Shown one piece after another: positions 14,413 through 22,044 of a stretch of 64,000 nt of DNA. Positions within the stretch are counted from its first letter, which is position 1, and each line of letters opens with the position of its first letter. The stretch is from Candidatus Aminicenantes bacterium UBA6072 (GTDB taxonomy: Bacteria; Acidobacteriota; Aminicenantia; UBA2199). A model generated the notes under the pieces. It searched no databases and was not told where the DNA came from. It saw only the letters and a program-made list of their open reading frames with translations. Position numbers and translations under genes: made by a program. The DNA lies in the NCBI GenBank assembly GCA_002436105.1, contig DIXU01000001.1, forward strand, positions 372,001 through 436,000. Direction: 5' to 3'.

Positions 14413-16251
14413 TTACATGGGCGGGCGCGGCACTTCATATAGACGGAAAAGATACGAATCGGGCCTGGCGCGAAGACGCCGTGATTTCTCGCGAATTTCG
14501 GCCAAGCGCCGGCAAAACCCGGGATCGTCAGCCGGCAGCCCGTCCAGTTCGTGGATGAAAACCAGCGCCGCCGCAAAATTCGGCTCCAGGTCGAGCGCGT
14601 TTCCGGCAAGGATCCTCGCTTCAGCAAGCCGCCCGAAACGCCGCAGCACCTCCGCCTGGCGCAATTTCAGGAAAGGATTGAATGGAGCCAGTTCCGCCGC
14701 CCGGCGCAGGGGATCCAGGATCTCGTCAGCGAGGGCGGGGTAATTCATTTCCCGGCTCTCAAGGCTTTTGAACAGCTCCGCTTCGAATTCGAGGGCAGTG
14801 ACGCTGTTGCTGTTCAACTTTTGGGCCGCGATGGCTTGATCCAGGGCATCCGCCCATGCGGATCCCGCCGCGAAACCCTTTTGATCCTGGCCGGAGCGCG
14901 AACGGGCGAAGCTGAGCAGCAGCGCCGCCTTGGCCAGCGGTACGCGCTCGTCCAGCGGGCTCATCAATGACGCTGCATGCAGGAGATCGTAGCGACGGAC
15001 GGCATCTTTCTCCCGGGCGGCCCGGGCAAGGCTGCGGTCGGCAAGGAACGGCAACAGGTAAAAAACAAGCAGCACCAGGGCGACCCACCCCGAAGCCAGG
15101 GTGCGGAACTCGGGCCTGGCAGCGACGAAATGGCGGCCGCCGGCAAAAAAAACCCGCAGCAGGAAGAGGAACATGAGCAGGAAAAAGAACTGAAAAACGA
15201 GGTTGAACAGGAGCATCTGCGCCAGCAGGAAAGCCAGCAGCCATTCGGAGAGGGAGGACGGCCGGAGCAGGCGGCGAATGGCGGCGAACAGGAAAAGCAC
15301 GACCAGGATCAGCCCGGCTATGCCGGTCTCGGCGATGACCTTCCAGTAGTCGCTGTGGGACGACTCGGGGATCTTGAAAAAGCGCGCCGGGCCTTTTTCC
15401 TGGGGGAAATTGAAGCGTGGCGAAGCCTCGGCGAACAGGTCGGGGCCGACCCCGGTCCGGGGATGGGCGCGGAACATGCGCGCCGACATGCTCCAGATGT
15501 CCAGGCGGTTCAAGACATAAGGATCATCGCGGATCGAATGAACGACCATGCGCCGCAGGGGGTTGGGAAACAGGGCGAGCAGCAGCAAAATGGAAAACAA
15601 GTAAAGCAGCCAGCGCCGCTTGCCGCGCAGGATCATGGCGGCGGCGAACACGGCAAGGCCCAGGGCGGCCGCCTTGGAGGCGCTGATGATCACGGCGGCA
15701 CAGTTCAGCGCCAGGAGCGCCAGTTCCGCATGCCGGTATTTCCGCAGCAGGGCATGGAGAAAGACCATGGCGGCCAGGGCCGAGGCAACGCCCTGGAGAA
15801 TGGGGTTCTTGAAAATGACCGTCACCGGCCCCCTTCCTCCCTGCACGGCGAATTCGCTCACCGCGATCAGCGAGGAAACGGTGATGACCCAGGCCGCCAG
15901 CCTCAGAAGACGCCCCATGTCCGCTTCTTCCAAATAGAAAAGCATGAACCATGAGGAAACCATCAGGACATCCGCGCAGAAGAGAAACGACTTGTACGGA
16001 TGGGGCGAAAAAAACGAACTGAAGATGAAGAGCAGATTGAAGAGAAGCAGGTAAAGCGAAAAGCGGTCGATGGCGATGTTTTTCACCCGCGACGCCTTGG
16101 CAATGGTGAAGAAGGCGAGGAGGAACATGAAGCCGAGGTAATATGAATAACCGATCTTGGCCGGGAACAGCAGGGCCCAGGCGAGCAGGAGGGTAAACTC
16201 AGTTTCCTGGAATCGCGGGCTGCCGGGAGAGATTGTCCTGAACAAATTCAT
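14413..16251 (-). CDS. O-antigen ligase / Wzy_C family protein with C-terminal TPR-like region
   Basis: A 612-residue membrane protein. Around 11 hydrophobic segments occupy residues 20-400. The Wzy_C region carries the family pattern of a His (ESSHSDYWKVIAETGIAG) followed by E-x-G. Residues 410-600 are soluble helical repeats (LAKAALLLSFARS, ALEFEAELFKSL, LKLRQAEVLRRFGRLAEARIL), like TPR motifs. The family contains O-antigen ligase WaaL, Wzy polymerases and the pilin or protein O-oligosaccharyltransferases PglL/TfpO. Lying between two pilin genes and overlapping a second Wzy_C gene by 53 bases favours a role on pilin, but lipid A ligation is possible too. Confidence 0.85.
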   Translation of the reverse strand: MNLFRTISPGSPRFQETEFTLLLAWALLFPAKIGYSYYLGFMFLLAFFTIAKASRVKNIAIDRFSLYLLLFNLLFIFSSFFSPHPYKSFLFCADVLMVSSWFMLFYLEEADMGRLLRLAAWVITVSSLIAVSEFAVQGGRGPVTVIFKNPILQGVASALAAMVFLHALLRKYRHAELALLALNCAAVIISASKAAALGLAVFAAAMILRGKRRWLLYLFSILLLLALFPNPLRRMVVHSIRDDPYVLNRLDIWSMSARMFRAHPRTGVGPDLFAEASPRFNFPQEKGPARFFKIPESSHSDYWKVIAETGIAGLILVVLFLFAAIRRLLRPSSLSEWLLAFLLAQMLLFNLVFQFFFLLMFLFLLRVFFAGGRHFVAARPEFRTLASGWVALVLLVFYLLPFLADRSLARAAREKDAVRRYDLLHAASLMSPLDERVPLAKAALLLSFARSRSGQDQKGFAAGSAWADALDQAIAAQKLNSNSVTALEFEAELFKSLESREMNYPALADEILDPLRRAAELAPFNPFLKLRQAEVLRRFGRLAEARILAGNALDLEPNFAAALVFIHELDGLPADDPGFCRRLAEIREKSRRLRARPDSYLFRLYEVPRPPM

Positions 16252-17647
16252 GCCACCTCTGGTATTCCTTGTTCTTCAGATTGCCTTTTGCCGCCCGGGC
16301 GGAAGCGGCCAAGGCCGTCCCGTAAGCCCCGCGGCGCCATGAGGATACGGAAAACAGGTAATTCGCATAGGGCTGGCCGGGAAATATCTCCAGCACCTTT
16401 TTCAGGGCCAGGTCCGTCCCCGCCGGATCCTTTTCCTGCAAGGCGATATGGGCCAGGCCGAGCCAGCTCCGGTAGGAAAACGGGTTGAGTTTCAAGGCGG
16501 AACGGTAAAGGGCTTTTGCCCGGGCCGGTTCCTGGCGGCTGAGCCACAGGTCACCGGCCTGCTGGCGGCTCACGGCGACATGATGAAACAGCAGAACGGC
16601 AGCCAGCAGCGCGACCGCGACGATTTGCCGCGCCGGCTCCGGCCTTTCGCTCCGGGCAACTTGCGAGAAAACGACGGCGAAGCTGATCCCGGCGGCGAAG
16701 AAATAGTTGCCGATGTCGAACATGTTGAACAGCAGGATCAGGACGCAGGCCGAGGCAAAGAGGGCATTTTCCGGTTTCAGGAACATGGGCAGCCTCGCCT
16801 TCAGCCAGGCCAGGCCGATGACGGCTAGGAAAAGGAACAGGGGCAGCCCTGTCTCTGCGGCCATTTGCAGGAAGAAATTGTGGGCATAGATGGAAACGGG
16901 CTCATCGGGCTTCACATGCGGGGGCACGGCTGTTTCATAATTCCCCAGCCCGACGCCAAGAACAGGAGACTCGGAGATCACGCGGCCCGCCTGCTGCCAG
17001 TTGGCGAAGCGCAGCTTGGCCGGTGTCAGATCCCGGGCCTCGGAGAAGCGCAGCGCCAGGACCAGGAAAAAGACCAGGGAAAGGATCATGAGCAACGGGG
17101 CCAGGTGGCGGATCCTGAAGGTTCGCGAAACAAAGAGATAGAACAAGGTGGCGGCGGTGAAGAAGAGGATGCCGCCGAACGACTCGGTCAGGACCAGGTT
17201 CGCGGCGCCAAGCAACAGCAGCATGCCCCAAAAGATGCGGGCAGGGCCCCGGGCATGGTGCAGGTAATGAATGATGAAGATGAGCAGCAGGCCGCAGACC
17301 ATGGCGTACAACGTGGGCAGGGGGAAGATCGAGAAAACGCGCCCTGAGGAGGCGCGGGCGAGAAGGGCCTGCGAATAGAAGGAGGGCCCGGCCCGATAGT
17401 TCTCGAGGATCAGGGGAAAAATGACGAATTTCTGGACGATGCCGTAGATGAAGATGATCAGGGCGGTGCCGCCGCTGATCGGCGCCAGGATCCTTTCCAG
17501 GCGGAAGCGGGAGCAGAGAAGGAAAACCGCGATCAGGAAAAGGAAATATGCCAGGCGAACGATGAACAAACCCTTGGCTTCGCCGGCGGAGAAATTAACC
17601 AGCAAAAAAAAAGCGGCTGGAATAAGCTTCCAGCCGCTTCCGGACAA
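16199..17647 (-). CDS. O-antigen ligase / Wzy_C family protein
   Basis: A membrane protein of up to 482 residues with about ten hydrophobic segments. The Wzy_C block reads YAHNFFLQMAAETGLPLFL: a conserved His followed by E-x-G, as in WaaL and PglL-type oligosaccharyltransferases. The last 110 residues are TPR-like (ALYRSALKLNPFSYRSWLGLAHIALQE). The start is uncertain: the first 14 codons from the ATG at 17647 overlap the terminator hairpin of the upstream pilin gene, and the first membrane helix begins only after KGLFIVRLAYF. A downstream TTG or GTG start, used on read-through mRNA, is equally possible. It overlaps the 612-residue Wzy_C gene by 53 bases. Confidence 0.85.
   Translation of the reverse strand: MSGSGWKLIPAAFFLLVNFSAGEAKGLFIVRLAYFLFLIAVFLLCSRFRLERILAPISGGTALIIFIYGIVQKFVIFPLILENYRAGPSFYSQALLARASSGRVFSIFPLPTLYAMVCGLLLIFIIHYLHHARGPARIFWGMLLLLGAANLVLTESFGGILFFTAATLFYLFVSRTFRIRHLAPLLMILSLVFFLVLALRFSEARDLTPAKLRFANWQQAGRVISESPVLGVGLGNYETAVPPHVKPDEPVSIYAHNFFLQMAAETGLPLFLFLAVIGLAWLKARLPMFLKPENALFASACVLILLFNMFDIGNYFFAAGISFAVVFSQVARSERPEPARQIVAVALLAAVLLFHHVAVSRQQAGDLWLSRQEPARAKALYRSALKLNPFSYRSWLGLAHIALQEKDPAGTDLALKKVLEIFPGQPYANYLFSVSSWRRGAYGTALAASARAAKGNLKNKEYQRWHEFVQDNLSRQPAIPGN
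17604..17639 (-). terminator. Rho-independent terminator of pilin copy 2
   Basis: On the minus strand a perfect 12-base stem (AAGCGGCTGGAA with its complement, loop GCTTA) is followed by a run of T. It begins 22 bases after the pilin stop codon and overlaps the annotated start of the next gene, so it should uncouple high pilin expression from low ligase expression. Confidence 0.9.
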
Positions 17648-17661
17648 AGAACGTGCTTCGG

Positions 17662-18114
17662 TTATCTCTTGACCCTGGGGCCGGCGGTGAAGATGCCGTT
17701 GGAATAGATCACGTCCTGGTTGAAGTCGGAGAGCCGCGTCACGTCATAAAGAATATTGAACGCGAAATCGACAGCGCTCTTGTCGCGGCCGCCCGAGCCG
17801 ATGGAATACAGGTCGCCCGTATGCTCATATCCGAACACGGTGCCCCAGGCATCGCGATCCGGCATGATCTTGATGTAGAAGGGGACGAACCAGGTGGCGA
17901 CGGAGAAGGTGGCGATATCGGTGTTGGGCGCGATCGACCAGTCGGTGATGTACGACTCGATGGCCGTGCCGATCGATTTCATGTCGCCCATCGTGGCCTT
18001 CTGCTTGCCTTTCTGCAGGGCGACCAGCAGGTTGGGTATGGCGATGGCGGCGATGATGCCGATGATGGCGACGACGATCAGCAGTTCGATCAGGGTAAAA
18101 CCTTTTTTATTCAT
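17662..18114 (-). CDS. Type IV pilin / type II secretion pseudopilin (GspG-like), copy 2
   Basis: A 150-residue prepilin: leader MNKKG, then FTLIELLIVVAIIGIIAAI with Glu5, then ALQKGKQKATMGDMKSIGTAI. The N-terminal 60 residues are nearly identical to those of the copy at 13879; the C-terminal part diverges (TDWSIAPNT versus VDWAIAPGP), as expected for pilins exposed to different partners. AAGGAGG lies before the ATG and a strong terminator follows the stop, giving a monocistronic high-expression unit at the head of the pilin-ligase-ligase-pilin group. Two palindromes upstream (18213-18250) may regulate it. Confidence 0.9.
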   Translation of the reverse strand: MNKKGFTLIELLIVVAIIGIIAAIAIPNLLVALQKGKQKATMGDMKSIGTAIESYITDWSIAPNTDIATFSVATWFVPFYIKIMPDRDAWGTVFGYEHTGDLYSIGSGGRDKSAVDFAFNILYDVTRLSDFNQDVIYSNGIFTAGPRVKR

Positions 18115-18212
18115 TCTGAACCTCCTTATAGATTCAATTCTATGAAAGCAATTTCAGTGCCAATCGATTGCCGCGATTTCCCTGCTTTTGTACCCTCTTT
18201 TTTTGACCTCTT

Positions 18213-18250
18213 TGACAATAAAGGTCATTGGGAGTGACAATTATTGTCAC
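18213..18250. promoter_or_regulatory. Tandem palindromic operator candidates, TGAC-N7-GTCA twice
   Basis: Two 15-base palindromes: TGAC(aataaag)GTCA at 18213-18227 and TGAC(aattatt)GTCA at 18235-18249. The second extends to a perfect 17-base form, GTGACAATTATTGTCAC (18234-18250). Their centres are 22 bases apart, two DNA turns. They lie between the divergent pilin and methyltransferase genes, just upstream of the latter's -35 box. The 7-1-7 symmetry resembles Fur-family boxes; the regulator is unknown. Confidence 0.6.
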
Positions 18251-18269
18251 CCACGGCAAATAGATCCAT

Positions 18270-18298
18270 TTGCCAAGGGGTATATGTTTTGCTAACAT
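18270..18298 (+). promoter_or_regulatory. Promoter of the 18.3 kb methyltransferase (leaderless geometry)
   Basis: TTGCCA (18270-18275), a 17-base spacer and TAACAT (18293-18298), ending 6 bases before the ATG at 18305. No ribosome site is possible on such a transcript. Confidence 0.65.
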
Positions 18299-18304
18299 AA
18301 TGGC

Positions 18305-19291
18305 ATGTTCAATAACTGGATCAACATCCATGACTTGAGCCGCCTCAGGGACAAGGTCCTTCACGGGGAGTGGCGCGGGGTGTTGAAAAGGGCGGGGAAA
18401 GACGACAGGGCAAGGATCCGCTCCACCTGGGAGCATACCCAGGGGCCGCCGCTGAACGCCTGGGATATCCCGCTGCTGCGCCGGCGCTGGAACCTGCTGG
18501 TCTCGGGTGATGAAGAGGTCGGCCATGTAGAGTACATCGGGAAAAAATTCCTGGCCGGGAAAAAGGGGCTGGCTGCCTTCTCTCCCTGCTGCGGCAGCGG
18601 CAGCAACGAAGTGCGCTGGGCCGGCACGGGCCTCTTCAGCCGCATCGATGCCTGCGACCTGTCGGCACCGCGCATCGCCGCCGCCAGGGCGGCGGCGGAA
18701 AAGGGAGGGCTGTCCGGCATCATCGGTTTTTCGTTGTCCGACTGGCGGGAAGCCCCCATGAGCGCCCCGTACGACCTGGTCATCGCCGAGGGCGCCCTGC
18801 ACCATCTTTATCCCATGCGCTCCGCGCTGGCAAGGATGCACGGGATGCTCAAGCCCGGCGGCCTGCTGCTGGTCAACGATTTCGTCGGCCCCTCGCGTTT
18901 TCAATGGACGCCGGGGCAATTGCAGGCGGCCAATGCCCTGCTGGCCCTGATCCCCGCGGACTATCGCCGGCGCTGGAGCGATGGCCGCGTCAAAACGAGC
19001 GTCGACGCCCCGGGGCGGCTGCGCATGAAGCTTGCCGACCCCTCCGAGGCGGCCGAGTCGTCCCTGATCCTGCCGCTCCTGGGAGAGATGTTCGACACCC
19101 TGGAATTGAAAAACAAGGGCGGAGCGCTCATCCCCCTGGTCTTTCACGGGATCGCCCATCACTATATCCAGCCGGACGAGACCGCCGCGGAGATCCTGCG
19201 CCTGTGCTTCGCGACGGAGGACCTGCTCATGCGCAGCGGCGGGATCGCCGGCGATTACATCCTCGGCGTCTTCCGGAAACCCGCGGCTTGA
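18305..19291 (+). CDS. Class I SAM-dependent methyltransferase
   Basis: A 328-residue protein. An N-terminal helical part (residues 1-95) precedes a Rossmann methyltransferase core: the glycine-rich SAM loop is FSPCCGSGSNEVRW (near residue 100), the acidic strand end is IDACDLS, and the later strand is DLVIAEGALHHLYP with GMLKPGGLLLVNDFVGP, all standard for class I enzymes. The C-terminal third (ADYRRRWSDGRVKTSVDAPG onwards) is specific and may define the substrate. It precedes a sugar aminotransferase gene by 167 bases, so a modified sugar or lipid-linked glycan is a reasonable substrate; this is inference. Confidence 0.88.
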   Translation: MFNNWINIHDLSRLRDKVLHGEWRGVLKRAGKDDRARIRSTWEHTQGPPLNAWDIPLLRRRWNLLVSGDEEVGHVEYIGKKFLAGKKGLAAFSPCCGSGSNEVRWAGTGLFSRIDACDLSAPRIAAARAAAEKGGLSGIIGFSLSDWREAPMSAPYDLVIAEGALHHLYPMRSALARMHGMLKPGGLLLVNDFVGPSRFQWTPGQLQAANALLALIPADYRRRWSDGRVKTSVDAPGRLRMKLADPSEAAESSLILPLLGEMFDTLELKNKGGALIPLVFHGIAHHYIQPDETAAEILRLCFATEDLLMRSGGIAGDYILGVFRKPAA

Positions 19292-19330
19292 AGCCCAACC
19301 TGCGAGCCGGGATATTCGCCCTTTCGCCCA

Positions 19331-19360
19331 GTTGCCAAACCGGGGCAATCTAAGGTATGA
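19331..19360 (+). promoter_or_regulatory. Promoter of the WbpE-like aminotransferase gene
   Basis: TTGCCA (19331-19336), an 18-base spacer and TATGAT (19355-19360). The predicted transcript has a 90-base leader before the ribosome site GAGGAGA. Confidence 0.5.
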
Positions 19361-19458
19361 TCATTGAGGATCGGCTGGAGTCAACGTTATGCCCTGCACT
19401 TCCGTTGGACCAGCCCAGGAAAGCGGCGGCATTGCTCGAATCCCAGAGGAGACAGGAA

Positions 19459-20571
19459 ATGCAATTCATCGACCTGGCAACGCAGCAGAAAAGGATCCGC
19501 GAGCGGATCGAGGCCGGATTCAGGAAAATACTGGATCACGGCCAGTACATCCTGGGGCCGGAGATCAGGGAGATCGAGGAGAAACTGGCCGCCCATGCCG
19601 GCGTACCCCATGCCGTCTCGGTGGCCTCGGGCACCGATGCCCTGCTTATGCCGCTGATGGCCGAGAACATGGGTCCGGGGGATGCCGTTTTCGTCCCCAC
19701 GTTCACGTTCATCGCCAGCGCCGGCGCCGTCGCCCTCACCGGGGCGACGCCGGTGTTCGTCGACATCGACCCGGAAACGTTCAACATCGACCCGGCAAGC
19801 CTCGAGAAGGCTGTCCAACAAACCATCGCCGCGAAAAAGCTCGCGCCGAAGGGGATCATGCCGGTCGACCTGTTCGGCCAGCCCGCCGACTACGAGTCCA
19901 TCCGGGCCATCGCCGGCAAATACAAGCTGTTCGTCCTCGAGGACGCCGCCCAGAGCTTCGGCGCCAGCCAGAACGGCCGGAAAGCGGGGGCGCTGGCGAA
20001 GGTGGCGGGGACAAGCTTCTTCCCGGCCAAGCCGCTGGGCGGCTACGGGGACGGCGGCATGATCTTCACCGACGACAAGGCCGTTCACGAGGAACTGCTC
20101 TCCATCCGCGTCCACGGCCAGGGCGCCGACAAGTACACCAACGTGCGCGTGGGCATCAACGGCCGCATGGATTCGCTGCAGGCGGCGGTGCTGCTGGCCA
20201 AGATGGAGATCTTCCCCGAGGAGATCGAAATGCGCCAGGAAGTGGCCGCCCGCTACGAACGGCTCCTGGCCGGAGCCGTGAAAACGCCCAGGGTCCTGCC
20301 CGGGAATATCTCGGCCTGGGCCCAGTATTCGGTGCTCCACCCGCGCCGCGACGCGGTCATCGCCAGGCTGCGGGAAGCCGGCATCCCGACGGCCGTATAT
20401 TACCCGATCCCCCTGCACCTGCAGCAGGCTTTCGCCCACTTGGGTTACAAGCGCGGCGATTTCCCGGTCGCCGAAAGGATCGCCGGCGAAATATTCAGTC
20501 TGCCCATGCACCCCTACCTGGAAACGCAAGCCCAGGAGAGGATCGCCGAAGTCATCACGGGCAGCCAGTGA
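19459..20571 (+). CDS. DegT/DnrJ/EryC1/StrS sugar aminotransferase (WbpE-like)
   Basis: A 370-residue PLP enzyme. The start MQFIDLATQQKRIRERI has a GAGGAGA site; upstream in-frame codons to 19357 look non-coding. Motifs: HGQYILGPEIREIEEKLA, ASGTDALLMPLMA, VPTFTFIASAGAVALTGATPVFVDID, EDAAQSFGA, and SFFPAKPLGGYGDGG, where the Lys forms the internal aldimine. These match WbpE/WlbC closely, which transaminate UDP-3-oxo-N-acetylglucuronate to make 2,3-diamino sugars for surface polysaccharide. The companion dehydrogenase and acetyltransferase are not in the window. A palindromic GAAGCGA...TCGCTTC just after the stop could form a weak stem. Confidence 0.92.
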   Translation: MQFIDLATQQKRIRERIEAGFRKILDHGQYILGPEIREIEEKLAAHAGVPHAVSVASGTDALLMPLMAENMGPGDAVFVPTFTFIASAGAVALTGATPVFVDIDPETFNIDPASLEKAVQQTIAAKKLAPKGIMPVDLFGQPADYESIRAIAGKYKLFVLEDAAQSFGASQNGRKAGALAKVAGTSFFPAKPLGGYGDGGMIFTDDKAVHEELLSIRVHGQGADKYTNVRVGINGRMDSLQAAVLLAKMEIFPEEIEMRQEVAARYERLLAGAVKTPRVLPGNISAWAQYSVLHPRRDAVIARLREAGIPTAVYYPIPLHLQQAFAHLGYKRGDFPVAERIAGEIFSLPMHPYLETQAQERIAEVITGSQ

Positions 20572-20715
20572 AGCGACTGGTCAGCGATCGCTTCCTCGTG
20601 AGCCTCTGGTTCCGGCTGCTGCCGGTTCAGGAGCAAAGCGGAGCCGCCCGCTTCCCTGGTTGCTGACAACGGCGGGCGATAACCAATTCGCGGAGAATGG
20701 GGACAAGTTCTTCGC

Positions 20716-22044
20716 CTATTCTGCCGGATGGAACAAGGCGCGAATCGTTTCCCTCATCCTTCTGAAAAGCAAGGCGCCGAGCGCAGTTCTTCTCTGCTTT
20801 CGCCGCCATGCCCTTGCCATCGCCAGCGCCTCTTCCCTGGAAATGCTTCTCGCCATCGCCAGGTCGTAGTTCAGCCTGCGCCGGTTCCGGGCAGCAAGGG
20901 ATTTTTCGACCGTCTTCAAAAACCCGGGAGCCAGGCCCTCATACCTCGGTAACGGTCGCCCCTCCAGCCCGGCCAGCTCCATGAAAGACGAGAAATCGAG
21001 GCGCTTCCTCTCGATGTTCTGTCCCTGGAACACCCGGTCCATGCCGATCTTCTCCAGCCGCAGAAAACCATGCGCCGCCGCCTCTTGGAGCAGCAGGACG
21101 CCCTTTTCGCTCCGCGCCAGGATCACCGAGTCTCCCCTTGCCGACGGCGATATTCCCCAGGCGTCGCCCACAGCGAGGTCGCTGAAAACATTCAGCTTGT
21201 CAAAGCACAGCCTGCATCGCGGCGGGGTAAACAAATCCTTGAGGTTCGTCCGCAGGGATGCAGGGAAAAAGCGCTTTTCTCCGGAAACAAGGGCGAAGCA
21301 GACCTCTCCCGGCCAGCCATGGCGGCTCTTGGAACGGAATTCCAAGCCGGAGATTTCGTCCATCCTCAGGCGCGCCTGCCGCGCCATCATCTCAATGCAG
21401 GAAAATAACAAAGTGCGATCACAAAAAAGCCCTATCCTGTATTCGATCCTTTCCGCCAGGGGATTCCCCTGCCGCGACAGGTTATGGATGCCGTGCATCT
21501 GGCACGGGATCCCCACCATCGCGATGCGCTCTCCTTCCCTGACATCTTCCAGCAAGGCGCCGGGCGCCACCGGGCAGTACTTTGAACCCTGGGAGGCCAG
21601 TACCTCCGCTCTTGTCCGTGCCAGCACCGGGCGCGGGCGCAGGGAGCCGTCATTGGGCATTGCCACGACCAGAGCCGCGTCGATGCGCCCGCTTTCGAGG
21701 AGGTAAAACAGCAGGGCGCTCACGATCCCGCCGCTCTGTCCCGAAGCGCGGATCGCTTCGTTTCCCGCATGTCCGGCATACGCTTGGAGCACATTCCCCT
21801 TAAAAGGATCGGCGCCATGCAGGCCTTGAAGAGAAATTCCCGCCCCGGGGCATATCGCCCGACAGAGCCCGCAGCCATCACATTTTTCCTCGTTGATGGA
21901 TGCCACCAGCAAGCCGGACGGGGTCTCCCGCATCCTGATCGCCCGAGAGGGGCAGACCGGAACGCACGCCCCGCATTGGACGCACAATTGGTCCTCCACC
22001 ACTTGCTTTATGGAAAAGGTCGATCGCGCCGCTTCAGGATTCAT
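20716..22044 (-). CDS. FrhB-like Coenzyme F420 hydrogenase/dehydrogenase beta subunit family protein
   Basis: A 442-residue iron-sulfur protein. Two [4Fe-4S] motifs open it: Cys21, 24, 27 and 31 (CVQCGACVPVC) and Cys55, 58, 61 and 65 (CDGCGLCRAIC). The FrhB N- and C-terminal domains follow, with GQSGGIVSALLFYLLESG, SQGSKYCPVAPGALLEDV and VGIPCQMHGI, then CRLCFDKLNVFSDLAVGDAWG. FrhB-like proteins beside polysaccharide pyruvyl transferases are common in surface-polysaccharide clusters and are not F420 hydrogenases there; they may supply reduction steps, but the reaction is unknown. It overlaps the pyruvyl transferase gene by 11 bases, so coupling is likely. Confidence 0.88.
   Translation of the reverse strand: MNPEAARSTFSIKQVVEDQLCVQCGACVPVCPSRAIRMRETPSGLLVASINEEKCDGCGLCRAICPGAGISLQGLHGADPFKGNVLQAYAGHAGNEAIRASGQSGGIVSALLFYLLESGRIDAALVVAMPNDGSLRPRPVLARTRAEVLASQGSKYCPVAPGALLEDVREGERIAMVGIPCQMHGIHNLSRQGNPLAERIEYRIGLFCDRTLLFSCIEMMARQARLRMDEISGLEFRSKSRHGWPGEVCFALVSGEKRFFPASLRTNLKDLFTPPRCRLCFDKLNVFSDLAVGDAWGISPSARGDSVILARSEKGVLLLQEAAAHGFLRLEKIGMDRVFQGQNIERKRLDFSSFMELAGLEGRPLPRYEGLAPGFLKTVEKSLAARNRRRLNYDLAMARSISREEALAMARAWRRKQRRTALGALLFRRMRETIRALFHPAE

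Noticed and set aside
20716..22044. A true F420-reducing hydrogenase subunit
   Set aside because: No FrhA, FrhD or FrhG genes are near, and the neighbours are a pyruvyl transferase and a flippase, so only the family name is kept.
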